From JAXGMQ01 sp964613055 (GTDB taxonomy: Bacteria > Caldisericota > Caldisericia > JAAYUI01): DNA of 64,000 nt. The translations under genes and the position numbers were made by a program. This document shows positions 54,800-62,573 of the stretch, one piece after another. Every line of letters begins with the position of its first letter. Positions within the stretch are counted from its first letter, which is position 1. The DNA is taken from assembly GCA_964613055.1 (NCBI GenBank), contig CAZTGD010000004.1, forward strand, positions 1-64,000. Direction: 5' to 3'. The notes under the pieces are model-generated. The model saw only the letters and a program-made list of their open reading frames with translations. It was not told the origin of the DNA and did not search any database.

Positions 54800-55552
54800 G
54801 TGAAAATAACATGTGTATTGTCTCCACCTATTCCTGAATTTGACGATTATATCGTGGTAGTGATTGATGTTTTGAGGTTATCATCTACGCTGTCTGTGAT
54901 ACTGAATAGCAATCCAAAGAAGCTTTTACTCTTTGACGATTACCAGAACGCTGTTGAGCAGAAACAGTTCAATCCAAAAACCATATCTCTTTCTGATGAT
55001 TCAAACAATAGTCTGTCAGAAACATATTCATTTAAATCGACTTCGACTTGTCAATTTATCAGCAGGAATCTCAAAGGGAAAGAGATAGCCTTTTCTTCTA
55101 CTAATGGGTCAAATACCGTCATTAAAGCTGTTGATGCCTTGGGTAAGGTTTACATAACCTCACTGCTAAATCTAACTGCAACTGCAGAAACTTTAGCAAA
55201 TGAGGTGCTGTATCACAAAAAGAATCTCGCAGTAATATGTTCTGGTGTGAATGGTAATGTCGCAGTAGATGATCTCTATGTTGCTGGATTGCTTATACAT
55301 AAAACCATCCACATTAGTAGGATACGAGGGTTCGAACTGGATGATGGCGCATCGATTGCCAAGATGGTACACAGTGGATTCTCTCGACCAATCGATGCAT
55401 TGCTTGCCTCAGAGAGTGGGAAAAGATTGTCTTCGATGGGTTTGACTTCAGACATTGCACTATGTGCCAAGATGGATCTTCTGAAGGATGTTGTCATTGC
55501 AACTAAAGAGGATGGACAATATGTAGTTTCACATCAAAAGGAGGATGAATGA
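54800..55552 (+). CDS. 2-phosphosulfolactate phosphatase family protein (ComB-like)
   Basis: A 250-residue ComB-family protein, which in methanogens hydrolyses 2-phosphosulfolactate to sulfolactate in coenzyme M synthesis; the family is wide in bacteria where the true substrate is often unknown. Signature segments: VVVIDVLRLSSTLSVIL near the N-terminus, FSSTNGSNTVIKAV, and VICSGVNGNVAVDDLYVAG. The start is GTG 54800 with no Shine-Dalgarno. It overlaps the next gene by 4 bp (ATGA), linking it to a 2-hydroxyacid oxidase, which fits a 2-hydroxyacid substrate or product. Confidence 0.85.
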   Translation: MKITCVLSPPIPEFDDYIVVVIDVLRLSSTLSVILNSNPKKLLLFDDYQNAVEQKQFNPKTISLSDDSNNSLSETYSFKSTSTCQFISRNLKGKEIAFSSTNGSNTVIKAVDALGKVYITSLLNLTATAETLANEVLYHKKNLAVICSGVNGNVAVDDLYVAGLLIHKTIHISRIRGFELDDGASIAKMVHSGFSRPIDALLASESGKRLSSMGLTSDIALCAKMDLLKDVVIATKEDGQYVVSHQKEDE

Positions 55553-57006
55553 TCGACAATGAAGTGATAAAAAAAGCCTTCGAAAAGCTAAAACCTCTAC
55601 TTGGATCTAGAGTTTCGATGTCTAAGTTACACACCATGAGCTATTCCCGCGATTGGAGTCCACGTCCAGCTGGTGATAACATGCCTCCTGACATTGTCGC
55701 TGTCCCAAGAACAACAGATGAATGTTCAGAAGTGGTCAAGGTGGCTTATGAACTCGGTATCCCTGTAACCTCATTTGCGGGAGGAACAGGTATGGGTGGA
55801 GGAGCATCAGCATGGAAGGGTGGTATCTTGATCGATACTAAGGGGATGAACCAGATACTTGAGTTTGACGAAAAGAACATGTCGGTGAGAGTGCAAGCCG
55901 GGATAACCATATGGCATCTTAACGAGTTTCTTGAAAAACATGGTATGTGGCTCACTCATCAACCTGAATCCAAGCAAGCCTCAACGGTAGGTGCGGCTAT
56001 CAACTGTGATAGTGACTCAACTTTTGGGATGAAGTACGGAAAGATACTCGAACATATGACATCTCTTAAAGCGGTTGTCGGGACAGGACAAGCGGTTGAA
56101 TTTGGTCACCGAAAGGCAATGATGTCTTCAAGCGGGTACAACACTATGCACCTTTTCGTTGCCTCTGAAGGAACACTGGGTGTGGTTACAGAGGTGACAC
56201 TTCGAGTAAATTACCTTCCCAAGTATCGAGAAGTGATGGGTTTCTATGTTCGATCAATCGGTGAATCCTGTTACGCCTGCGAGGAACTGCTGACATCTGG
56301 AATCCAACTCGAGTCACTTCATATCAATAACAGACAAAGATTGCATTTTTACACTCATTCATATAGATTGAAATATAACCGTGAACCCAACGTACCAGAC
56401 TGGGCAGATGCAATCCTATTTGTTTCAGTTGCAGGTGATGAGGATATTGTCTCTTTTAGTGCGAAGAAGATCAGAGATAAGTTTTCTAAAATCGGCTCAG
56501 AGGTTGAGGAAAAAGAGATTGTTACAGGCTATTGGGCCAGCAAACATACACTTCAATTTGAACCCTTCAAGCAGAAGTGGCCTGATTCCCAGAGGGAGAA
56601 AAAATTTGGTGCGGCAGATCCTGGTGTACCTATAGGCAATGTCCCCGATATCCATGAAAAGTTCATTGAGCTGGCGGAGAAACACGATCAGACAATACTG
56701 GGAATGACTGTGTACAACGAATGCCCGCAGAGACTTTCACCATCAATATCCTTTGCAATTTTTGTAGATGACAATGATCAGCAGAACGTAGAAAATTTCT
56801 ACAGATTCGTTCGAGATATGTCAGAAACTGCAATTAAACTAGAAGGCACTATGAGTACATACATCGGTGATGGTGACAGGCTGGGCGGATTCAACGAGTT
56901 AGAACACGGTGCAAGCTATGAATACATGAAAAAGATAAAAGTGATCTTTGATCCAAATAACATCATGAATCCCGGAAAGAAGTTTGAAAGCAGGTGGATA
57001 AAGTGA
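55549..57006 (+). CDS. FAD-linked 2-hydroxyacid oxidase/dehydrogenase (GlcD-like)
   Basis: A 485-residue PCMH-type flavoprotein of the glycolate oxidase D / D-lactate dehydrogenase family. The FAD-binding half has PPDIVAVPRTTDECSEVVK, SFAGGTGMGGGA, VRVQAGITIWHLNEFL and the SEGTLGVVTEVTLRV signature near residue 205. The C-terminal cap ends with FDPNNIMNPGKKF. Soluble; it probably passes electrons to the Fe-S subunit encoded next, with a 4-bp overlap. Glycolate, D-lactate or sulfolactate are possible substrates. AAGGAGG precedes the ATG. Confidence 0.9.
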   Translation: MIDNEVIKKAFEKLKPLLGSRVSMSKLHTMSYSRDWSPRPAGDNMPPDIVAVPRTTDECSEVVKVAYELGIPVTSFAGGTGMGGGASAWKGGILIDTKGMNQILEFDEKNMSVRVQAGITIWHLNEFLEKHGMWLTHQPESKQASTVGAAINCDSDSTFGMKYGKILEHMTSLKAVVGTGQAVEFGHRKAMMSSSGYNTMHLFVASEGTLGVVTEVTLRVNYLPKYREVMGFYVRSIGESCYACEELLTSGIQLESLHINNRQRLHFYTHSYRLKYNREPNVPDWADAILFVSVAGDEDIVSFSAKKIRDKFSKIGSEVEEKEIVTGYWASKHTLQFEPFKQKWPDSQREKKFGAADPGVPIGNVPDIHEKFIELAEKHDQTILGMTVYNECPQRLSPSISFAIFVDDNDQQNVENFYRFVRDMSETAIKLEGTMSTYIGDGDRLGGFNELEHGASYEYMKKIKVIFDPNNIMNPGKKFESRWIK

Positions 57007-58100
57007 GTCAGTACAAACACCTGGACAGGGTAAAAGATGATATATACACGTGCGCAAGGACGCGTTGTGGATTCTGCATCCAAGAATGCCCAACCTACAA
57101 TGTCGGTTTGCTGGAGTGCTTTGCCTCAAGGGGAAAGATGCTACAGGCAAAAGGGCTTCTTGAAGAAGAGATCGAGCTGTCTGATGAACTGGCAGAATCT
57201 GTGAATATGTGCGCTGTCTGTGGATACTGCATGGCAAAATGCGCTCTCGAGAATGAGGATGTATTCCGAGCACTCAGGAGTGAGTTAGTTGAAGCTGGGT
57301 ACACAATTGAAGGCAACGATTTGGTTGCAGAGAATATTCTCACCAAAGGTGACCCACTGGGTTCGGGCAGACAGATGGAGACGGAAGGTGACTCAGAATA
57401 CGTTCTTTATCTGGGTTGTGCATACAGAGACAGGGGTAGCGATGTTGAATTAATACTCAACATAATGGAAAAAATGGGAATCAGGCCAACCATTGCAGAA
57501 GAGGTATGTTGCGGTAATACTCTCTATAACACTGGTTACATGGATGCCTTTGAGGAAGCCAGAGAGCGATTCTTCCAAGTGTATAAGCCATATCTGGACA
57601 AAATGATAATCACAATCTGCCCTACCTGTTACAAGACACTGAAAAAGATATTTGGTATTGAGAATGTTACTTTTGCAAACGAACTCATACTTACTAACAT
57701 GGACAAACTAAAAATTAAACCTACAGGAGAATCAGTTACGTTTCACGATCCGTGTCATCTTGGCAGGGGTATGGATGAGTATGATCGTCCAAGAGAGATA
57801 ATCAGAAGACTTGGTTATGATGTCGTTGAAATGAGGCTGAATCATGAATATTCAACCTGTTGTGGTGGCGGTGGAGGACTTCAGGCTCATTCTCAGGATG
57901 TTGTAAAGGAGATTTCAAAGAGTCGTGTTCACCAGGCACTTGATATTGGGGCTAAATTTATCTCAACCATATGCCCAACCTGTGAAGCGACACTCTTCCG
58001 AGCAAGCCTTATTGTTTCAAGAGAAGAAAAAAAGGTTGGAACTGGAAGACGAATAAAAACTAAGGATATTTGGCAGTTGATTAATAGGGTTGCCAAATGA
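57003..58100 (+). CDS. (Fe-S)-binding oxidoreductase subunit (GlcF/HdrD-like)
   Basis: About 365 residues. Two N-terminal 4Fe-4S motifs (C-x4-C-x2-C-x3-CP in CARTRCGFCIQECP, and CAVCGYCMAKC) precede two CCG domains (EVCCGNTLYNTGY and STCCGGGGGLQAH), the architecture of glycolate oxidase GlcF and heterodisulfide reductase HdrD. It should accept electrons from the flavoprotein and deliver them to quinone or another carrier; no membrane helix is visible. GTG 57003 overlaps the preceding stop (GTGA); an in-frame GTG at 56994 is possible. Confidence 0.9.
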   Translation: MSQYKHLDRVKDDIYTCARTRCGFCIQECPTYNVGLLECFASRGKMLQAKGLLEEEIELSDELAESVNMCAVCGYCMAKCALENEDVFRALRSELVEAGYTIEGNDLVAENILTKGDPLGSGRQMETEGDSEYVLYLGCAYRDRGSDVELILNIMEKMGIRPTIAEEVCCGNTLYNTGYMDAFEEARERFFQVYKPYLDKMIITICPTCYKTLKKIFGIENVTFANELILTNMDKLKIKPTGESVTFHDPCHLGRGMDEYDRPREIIRRLGYDVVEMRLNHEYSTCCGGGGGLQAHSQDVVKEISKSRVHQALDIGAKFISTICPTCEATLFRASLIVSREEKKVGTGRRIKTKDIWQLINRVAK

Positions 58101-58117
58101 TATTGAAGAGGTGCGAG

Positions 58118-58783
58118 ATGAAAAGGTTGATAGTTGTGTTGTTGATTGTGGGATTGATATTTGTTTCATGTGGTAAACCCGATGGAACTGATAACGGAGA
58201 CGACAACGGTAACCATACAGGTACCAACATTGATATGATTGAATTCGATGCTGGTGGAGTGAGTTTTGATGTTCCAAAGGGATGGGATAATCAACGATTC
58301 TTACTTGAAGATCCACCAAACGATCTCGTTCGAGCGGCATCAGAAGTTGTATTTTACCCAAAGGATCAGAAGATGGATGATCTGATAGGTCCACTTTCAA
58401 AGAAGGATTTCAGATACACTGATTTTACTTTGGGAGACAGAGTTCTTGTTATATTTATGAAGGGCTTTTCTGGGCGCTACTATCCAGGTGGAACATCGAA
58501 TGAGAGGATGACTTTCTATGAGGGAACGGTAAGAGAGTATAGCTCTAAAATGGTGAAATTTGGAGAAACTGAATACGAATCATGTCAAGCATTTATAGAT
58601 AGAGATGGGCTTAAAAGTGGCAACCAAGCGCTGATGTTTGTTTTCTATGAGGATAAGCAACCCATGGTGGACAGCATGGTGCAAACATTTTCAGGGATCG
58701 CTGTTGTGGCAAAGAGCATAGGGCTTAATGAGAGAGACATATTCAACAGTATGGTTGAATCATTTCAATATATGAACAGATAG
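58118..58783 (+). CDS. Lipoprotein of unknown function
   Basis: 221 residues from ATG 58118 (GAAGAGGTG upstream). The lipoprotein signal MKRLIVVLLIVGLIFVSC has a lipobox Cys at 18, followed by a Gly/Asp/Asn-rich linker and a domain of about 180 residues opening FDAGGVSFDVPKGWDNQRF. That resembles PsbP/DUF1795-type folds seen in many bacterial lipoproteins. It lies between the oxidase pair and the aldehyde dehydrogenase, 17 and 9 bp away. Confidence 0.65.
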   Translation: MKRLIVVLLIVGLIFVSCGKPDGTDNGDDNGNHTGTNIDMIEFDAGGVSFDVPKGWDNQRFLLEDPPNDLVRAASEVVFYPKDQKMDDLIGPLSKKDFRYTDFTLGDRVLVIFMKGFSGRYYPGGTSNERMTFYEGTVREYSSKMVKFGETEYESCQAFIDRDGLKSGNQALMFVFYEDKQPMVDSMVQTFSGIAVVAKSIGLNERDIFNSMVESFQYMNR

Positions 58784-58792
58784 GAGAGTAAT

Positions 58793-60280
58793 ATGGCTGA
58801 GCATTTAAAGAATTTGATTGGTGGTGAATGGAAGGATTCCATTTCGGGGAAAACGTTTGAAAATCGCGATCCGGCAAATGGTGAGTTGGTGGCAACAGCC
58901 ACTCTGTCTACATCAAAGGACGTTGACGAGGCAGTTGCTTCAGCCAAGTCTGCGCTCAAGAAATGGCAATCTCTACCAGCCCCTGCCAGGGGAGATATCC
59001 TTATTAGAACAGCGCAGATTCTTCAGGAGCGCAAGGAAAAGATAGCCAAAATAATGACTCGAGAGATGGGCAAGGTAATATCTGAAGCCAGGGGTGATGT
59101 TCAGGAAGCTATTGACATGTGTTATCTCATCGGTGGAGAGGGACGGAGACTGAAGGGTGAAACCATGCCTTCAGAGATGCCCAATAAAACCATCTATGTA
59201 GTCCGAGAACCACTGGGTGTGTGTGGCATTATCACCCCCTGGAACTTCCCGATTGCCATACCCTCGTGGAAGATAGCGCCAGCGTTGGTGTGCGGGAATA
59301 CGGTCGTTGCAAAACCGGCTACTGATACACCAGCATGCATGGTAGAGTTCTTTAGGGCTTTAGAGGATGCTGGAATGAAGGAATATCCAGGAGCAATAAA
59401 CCTGGTTATCGGCAGTGGTGGTGAGGTTGGTGAGGCAATCCTCTCACACAAGGATATCTCAATGGTCAGCTTTACCGGTTCAACCGAGATAGGTACAAGG
59501 ATAGCAACCAAGTGTGGCGAAGGTCTCAAGCAGTGTTCGTTGGAGATGGGTGGTAAGAATGCCATGATCGTCTGTGATGATGCTGATCTCGATCTCGCTG
59601 TTGATTCTGCTATCTGGTCCTGTTTTGGTACAACAGGCCAAAGGTGCACTGCTTGTTCCAGAATAATCATTGAGAGAGGTGTAAAGGAAGAGTTTGAAAA
59701 GAAATTTGTGGATGCTACTGGCAAGCTCAAGCTGGGACACGGACTAGAATCAGAGGTAGGGCCACTCATCAACATGAGAGCTAGAGACAACACCGACACG
59801 TATGTAAAGATCGGCAAGGATGTAGATGGAGCCAAACTGCTTATCGGTGGTGAACCTGCAACAGAGGGTGAACTGGCAAAGGGAAGCTTCTACAAACCGA
59901 CTATCTTCACCGATTGCAAGCATGGTATGCGAATCACCAAAGAAGAGATATTTGGTCCAGTTGTTGCCATAATTCCAGTCGATTCGCTGGAAGAGGCGAT
60001 AGAAGTAAACAACGATACCATTTATGGGCTTTCAGCCGCTATTATTACTAACGACATCAATAAGGCAATGGTCGCCGCAAGGGATATAAAAAATGGTCTT
60101 TTCTATATTAACGCTGGAACAATAGGAGCAGAAGTATCCTCACCATTTGGTGGCGTAAAAGGGACAGGCAATGGGCATCGTGAGGGTGGAGTACAGGTAA
60201 TAGACGCCTTCTCTGAATGGAAAGTTGTTACCATTGACTACTCAGGTAGTGTTCAAAAGGCACAGATAGACAACAAGTAG
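58793..60280 (+). CDS. NAD(P)-dependent aldehyde dehydrogenase
   Basis: A 495-residue ALDH superfamily enzyme: ITPWNFPIAIPSWKIAPAL (nucleotide/proton relay Asn), VSFTGSTEIGTRIA, catalytic Glu in CSLEMGGKNAMIV, catalytic Cys in TGQRCTACSRII, EEIFGPVVAIIP and the C-terminal SPFGGVKGTGNGHREGG. GQRCTA-type members often act on semialdehydes, lactaldehyde or glycolaldehyde. GGAGAG lies before the ATG. Downstream of the GlcD/GlcF-like pair it could supply the 2-hydroxyacid they oxidise. Confidence 0.93.
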   Translation: MAEHLKNLIGGEWKDSISGKTFENRDPANGELVATATLSTSKDVDEAVASAKSALKKWQSLPAPARGDILIRTAQILQERKEKIAKIMTREMGKVISEARGDVQEAIDMCYLIGGEGRRLKGETMPSEMPNKTIYVVREPLGVCGIITPWNFPIAIPSWKIAPALVCGNTVVAKPATDTPACMVEFFRALEDAGMKEYPGAINLVIGSGGEVGEAILSHKDISMVSFTGSTEIGTRIATKCGEGLKQCSLEMGGKNAMIVCDDADLDLAVDSAIWSCFGTTGQRCTACSRIIIERGVKEEFEKKFVDATGKLKLGHGLESEVGPLINMRARDNTDTYVKIGKDVDGAKLLIGGEPATEGELAKGSFYKPTIFTDCKHGMRITKEEIFGPVVAIIPVDSLEEAIEVNNDTIYGLSAAIITNDINKAMVAARDIKNGLFYINAGTIGAEVSSPFGGVKGTGNGHREGGVQVIDAFSEWKVVTIDYSGSVQKAQIDNK

Positions 60281-60297
60281 TTGAGTTCAATAAGATA

Positions 60298-60338
60298 TTC
60301 CCTGATGGTTATGTTGACCGTCAGGGAAACCTTTTATT
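60298..60338 (+). terminator. Intrinsic terminator after the aldehyde dehydrogenase gene
   Basis: A 12-bp stem (60298-60309 with 60317-60328), a seven-base loop, then ACCTTTTATT. One pair is U-G on the plus strand and A-C on the other, fitting plus-strand use. The next gene's ATG is only 12 bases after the stem. Confidence 0.75.
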
Positions 60339-60339
60339 C

Positions 60340-60984
60340 ATGTTGATTACAAAAATATTTCATATATTGCGTGATCATTTTGGGTGTCAACTGTACTGGT
60401 GGCCAGGTGATACACCTTGGGAGATAGTCGTTGGTGCGATACTGACTCAGCAGGTTGCATGGGTGAATGTTGAAAAAGCCATAGAAACACTCAAAGACAA
60501 TAACATTCTGGAACCAGCAAAAATCATTGCTGTAGATATTGAAAAACTTCAGCAATGTGTAAGACCCTCTGGCTTCTACAGACAGAAATCAAAACGACTG
60601 GTCAATATGGCGCGGTATGTATTAGACAACCATCTGACTATTGAACGCATGCTATCTCAACCAACCATATCCTTGAGAAAAGAACTGATTTCGATCAATG
60701 GCATAGGCTTCGAAACCGCTGATGCTATTATGTGCTACGCTGGCAGTCATCCGGTTTTTGTCGTTGATGAGTTTACCAGAAGGATGACGCGATGCGTTGG
60801 TCTTCCTGAAACCGAAGACTATCATGCAATCCAAGACATGTTTATGAGTGAGTTATGTGGCGACAACAGATTGTACAAGGAGTATCACGGATTGATCGAC
60901 GAGTTGGGTTTTTACTACTGCAAGAAATCTAAGCCTCGTTGTGATGAGTGTCCATTGAGAGAGGTGGCATTGAGCAACAGGTAG
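60340..60984 (+). CDS. Endonuclease III-like HhH-GPD DNA glycosylase (COG2231-type)
   Basis: A 214-residue base-excision repair glycosylase homologue. WWPGDTPWEIVVGAILTQQVAW is typical of the COG2231/MagIII branch. The helix-hairpin-helix is SINGIGFETADAIMCY, and the catalytic Asp is in FVVDEFTRRM. The C-terminal iron-sulfur motif keeps C-x6-C-x2-C (CKKSKPRCDEC) but the fourth ligand position is Ala (PLREVA), so the cluster may be absent or altered. The ATG follows the preceding terminator closely. The last 56 bp overlap the convergent radical SAM gene. Confidence 0.85.
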   Translation: MLITKIFHILRDHFGCQLYWWPGDTPWEIVVGAILTQQVAWVNVEKAIETLKDNNILEPAKIIAVDIEKLQQCVRPSGFYRQKSKRLVNMARYVLDNHLTIERMLSQPTISLRKELISINGIGFETADAIMCYAGSHPVFVVDEFTRRMTRCVGLPETEDYHAIQDMFMSELCGDNRLYKEYHGLIDELGFYYCKKSKPRCDECPLREVALSNR

Positions 60985-61828
60985 GTTGTTGAATCACTTG
61001 GAATCCGTTTTCTTCAGCCCAGTTCATGGTTTCGCTTGAAGGAACGGCGATTCCATCAACACCCTCCATGATTGCCAGTTTATCAAGTTTTCTCTTGTGA
61101 AGCCCCACAGGCCTTGCACAACCAAGATTCACAATAGAGGTAGGAAATTTCATTCTTGCGTATCTGATAACCTTTGCAACTCGCCCAGGTGATGGGGGTA
61201 CTGATTTGTGCATGGGTGTACCCTTTGTTGGCCGAAGCGCAATTATGACGATCCTTTTCGGTTTATACTGTGAGATTAAATCAATTGCTTCCTCTTCATT
61301 TGAATAGTTACCGTAGTTTAATCCAACCAGCACATGTGGAACTATTTCGATTCCAGATTCAAATGCGTTGATCACAGCGTTCCATGCAATTCCAGGTGGC
61401 AGATGATAGACATCCTTTGCTATTTTGTCATTTCCAATCACATCAATAAGAGCTTGATTAATGTTTGCTGATTTAAGAAGAGACATTTGGGATTTAGTTG
61501 GAAAACCACAATGCACAGAGATGAAAAGGTTGGTTTCATCTGTTATGAATTTCAATGTTGGAGAAAACTCTGCCCATGGCAGTCTCCCCTCTGCATCTGA
61601 ACCACCCGAGACCAACATCCCGAAGGCTCCATCAGATTCGGCATTTCTTGCGTATTTGATTAGTTTCTCAGGTGTACTGCAGTCAGGCATAATCTCAATT
61701 ATTTTTGCCCTGCAATGGTCACACATCAGTTGGCATCTGGGACCAGTTATCGAGACGCCCGGGTATCTGCCCGTTTTCCCAAATTGGGTGAACATGCCGG
61801 GCAGGTAGAAACGAACTACTCTTCCCAA
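60929..61828 (-). CDS. Radical SAM protein, biotin-synthase-like (COG1856-type)
   Basis: A 299-residue protein with the SAM/4Fe-4S motif C-x3-C-x2-C (GPRCQLMCDHCRAK) near residue 35, a GGSD segment (LVSGGSDAEGR) for SAM, and barrel strands resembling biotin synthase (HVLVGLNYGNYSNEEEAIDLI; VNLGCARPVG). Homologues in archaea and anaerobes include biotin-synthase-like proteins, some reported as split lipoyl synthases. No second subunit or bio gene is in the window, so the reaction is open. It ends inside the convergent glycosylase gene and its start overlaps the lipoprotein gene by 13 bp. Confidence 0.82.
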   Translation of the reverse strand: MGRVVRFYLPGMFTQFGKTGRYPGVSITGPRCQLMCDHCRAKIIEIMPDCSTPEKLIKYARNAESDGAFGMLVSGGSDAEGRLPWAEFSPTLKFITDETNLFISVHCGFPTKSQMSLLKSANINQALIDVIGNDKIAKDVYHLPPGIAWNAVINAFESGIEIVPHVLVGLNYGNYSNEEEAIDLISQYKPKRIVIIALRPTKGTPMHKSVPPSPGRVAKVIRYARMKFPTSIVNLGCARPVGLHKRKLDKLAIMEGVDGIAVPSSETMNWAEENGFQVIQQPTCCSMPPLSMDTHHNEA

Positions 61829-62442
61829 GGAGTAGTCCTGGCTGATTCAATGAAATCAACGATTATTTCTTCAGCATCGCCTTTTAATACGTATCCATCA
61901 ACCTCCCAAACACTGGATGCATTGCCCAGGTATCCAAAAACGGCAGTCTCACCATCATCGAAATACTTATAGAAATCATCACCTAGAAGCGACTTCGCAT
62001 CCTTATTGTCACCAAAGATGTGTATGTCTTCGGGATGCATCAACCCATCGAATCGATATCCAATCATAGCTTTCTCTTCAAGTTGTTTTTCTATCCATTC
62101 AATGCCATCCTCATCTCTTTCAGTTGCCAATGATACGGTTAACTGCCCAGCATCTCCAGACAGGAAAACTTTGTATCCATCTCCCTGGGATTTGACAGTC
62201 CACATGTTTGAGTCATTGATAACCGGTTTGACGGGTATATCAGGGTTGTTGTTACCACTGCTCAGCATCTCAGCGTATTGCTTTTCCTTCAGAGTAGTGG
62301 ATGTCATCCTCGCTCGTTGAATCTCCAGGTAAGATTCGTCTGGCTCAACATTATCTTCAATGACGACCTCTGTTTGTACAATGGAACAACCAGCCAGGAT
62401 GATAAAAACTATTGAAATCACAAACATCTTCTTCATGTTCAT
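61816..62442 (-). CDS. Lipoprotein of unknown function
   Basis: A 208-residue protein with a lipoprotein signal (KKMFVISIVFIILAGC, Cys about 19). The mature part is acidic and mixed alpha/beta with no recognised motif (LSGDAGQLTVSLATERDEDG; FGDNKDAKSLLGDDFYKYF). ATGs at 62442 and 62436 are both possible; a weak AGGA is seven bases before the first. It probably shares a transcript with the radical SAM gene. Confidence 0.6.
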   Translation of the reverse strand: MNMKKMFVISIVFIILAGCSIVQTEVVIEDNVEPDESYLEIQRARMTSTTLKEKQYAEMLSSGNNNPDIPVKPVINDSNMWTVKSQGDGYKVFLSGDAGQLTVSLATERDEDGIEWIEKQLEEKAMIGYRFDGLMHPEDIHIFGDNKDAKSLLGDDFYKYFDDGETAVFGYLGNASSVWEVDGYVLKGDAEEIIVDFIESARTTPWEE

Positions 62443-62451
62443 AACAAAATC

Positions 62452-62469
62452 CTAGCAGTAAAATGCTAG
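62452..62469 (-). repeat. Short inverted repeat in the lipoprotein gene leader
   Basis: CTAGCA (62452-62457), six bases, TGCTAG (62464-62469), just upstream of the lipoprotein start. It could be an operator or a small RNA hairpin; function unknown. Confidence 0.35.
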
Positions 62470-62492
62470 TTTGTGATTAAAGTCAAACGAAA

Positions 62493-62539
62493 TAAAAAAC
62501 CGACCCATCCGCATAAATCACCTGTGCAGAGGGTCGGTT
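62493..62539 (-). terminator. Intrinsic terminator after the stalk-domain gene
   Basis: A 9-bp stem (62498-62506 with 62531-62539), a 24-base loop, and on the minus strand an immediate T run (TTTTTTATTT). It ends the gene at 62574. Confidence 0.8.
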
Positions 62540-62573
62540 GTCTGTAATCCTCAAGTATAATCAGTAATATTTG

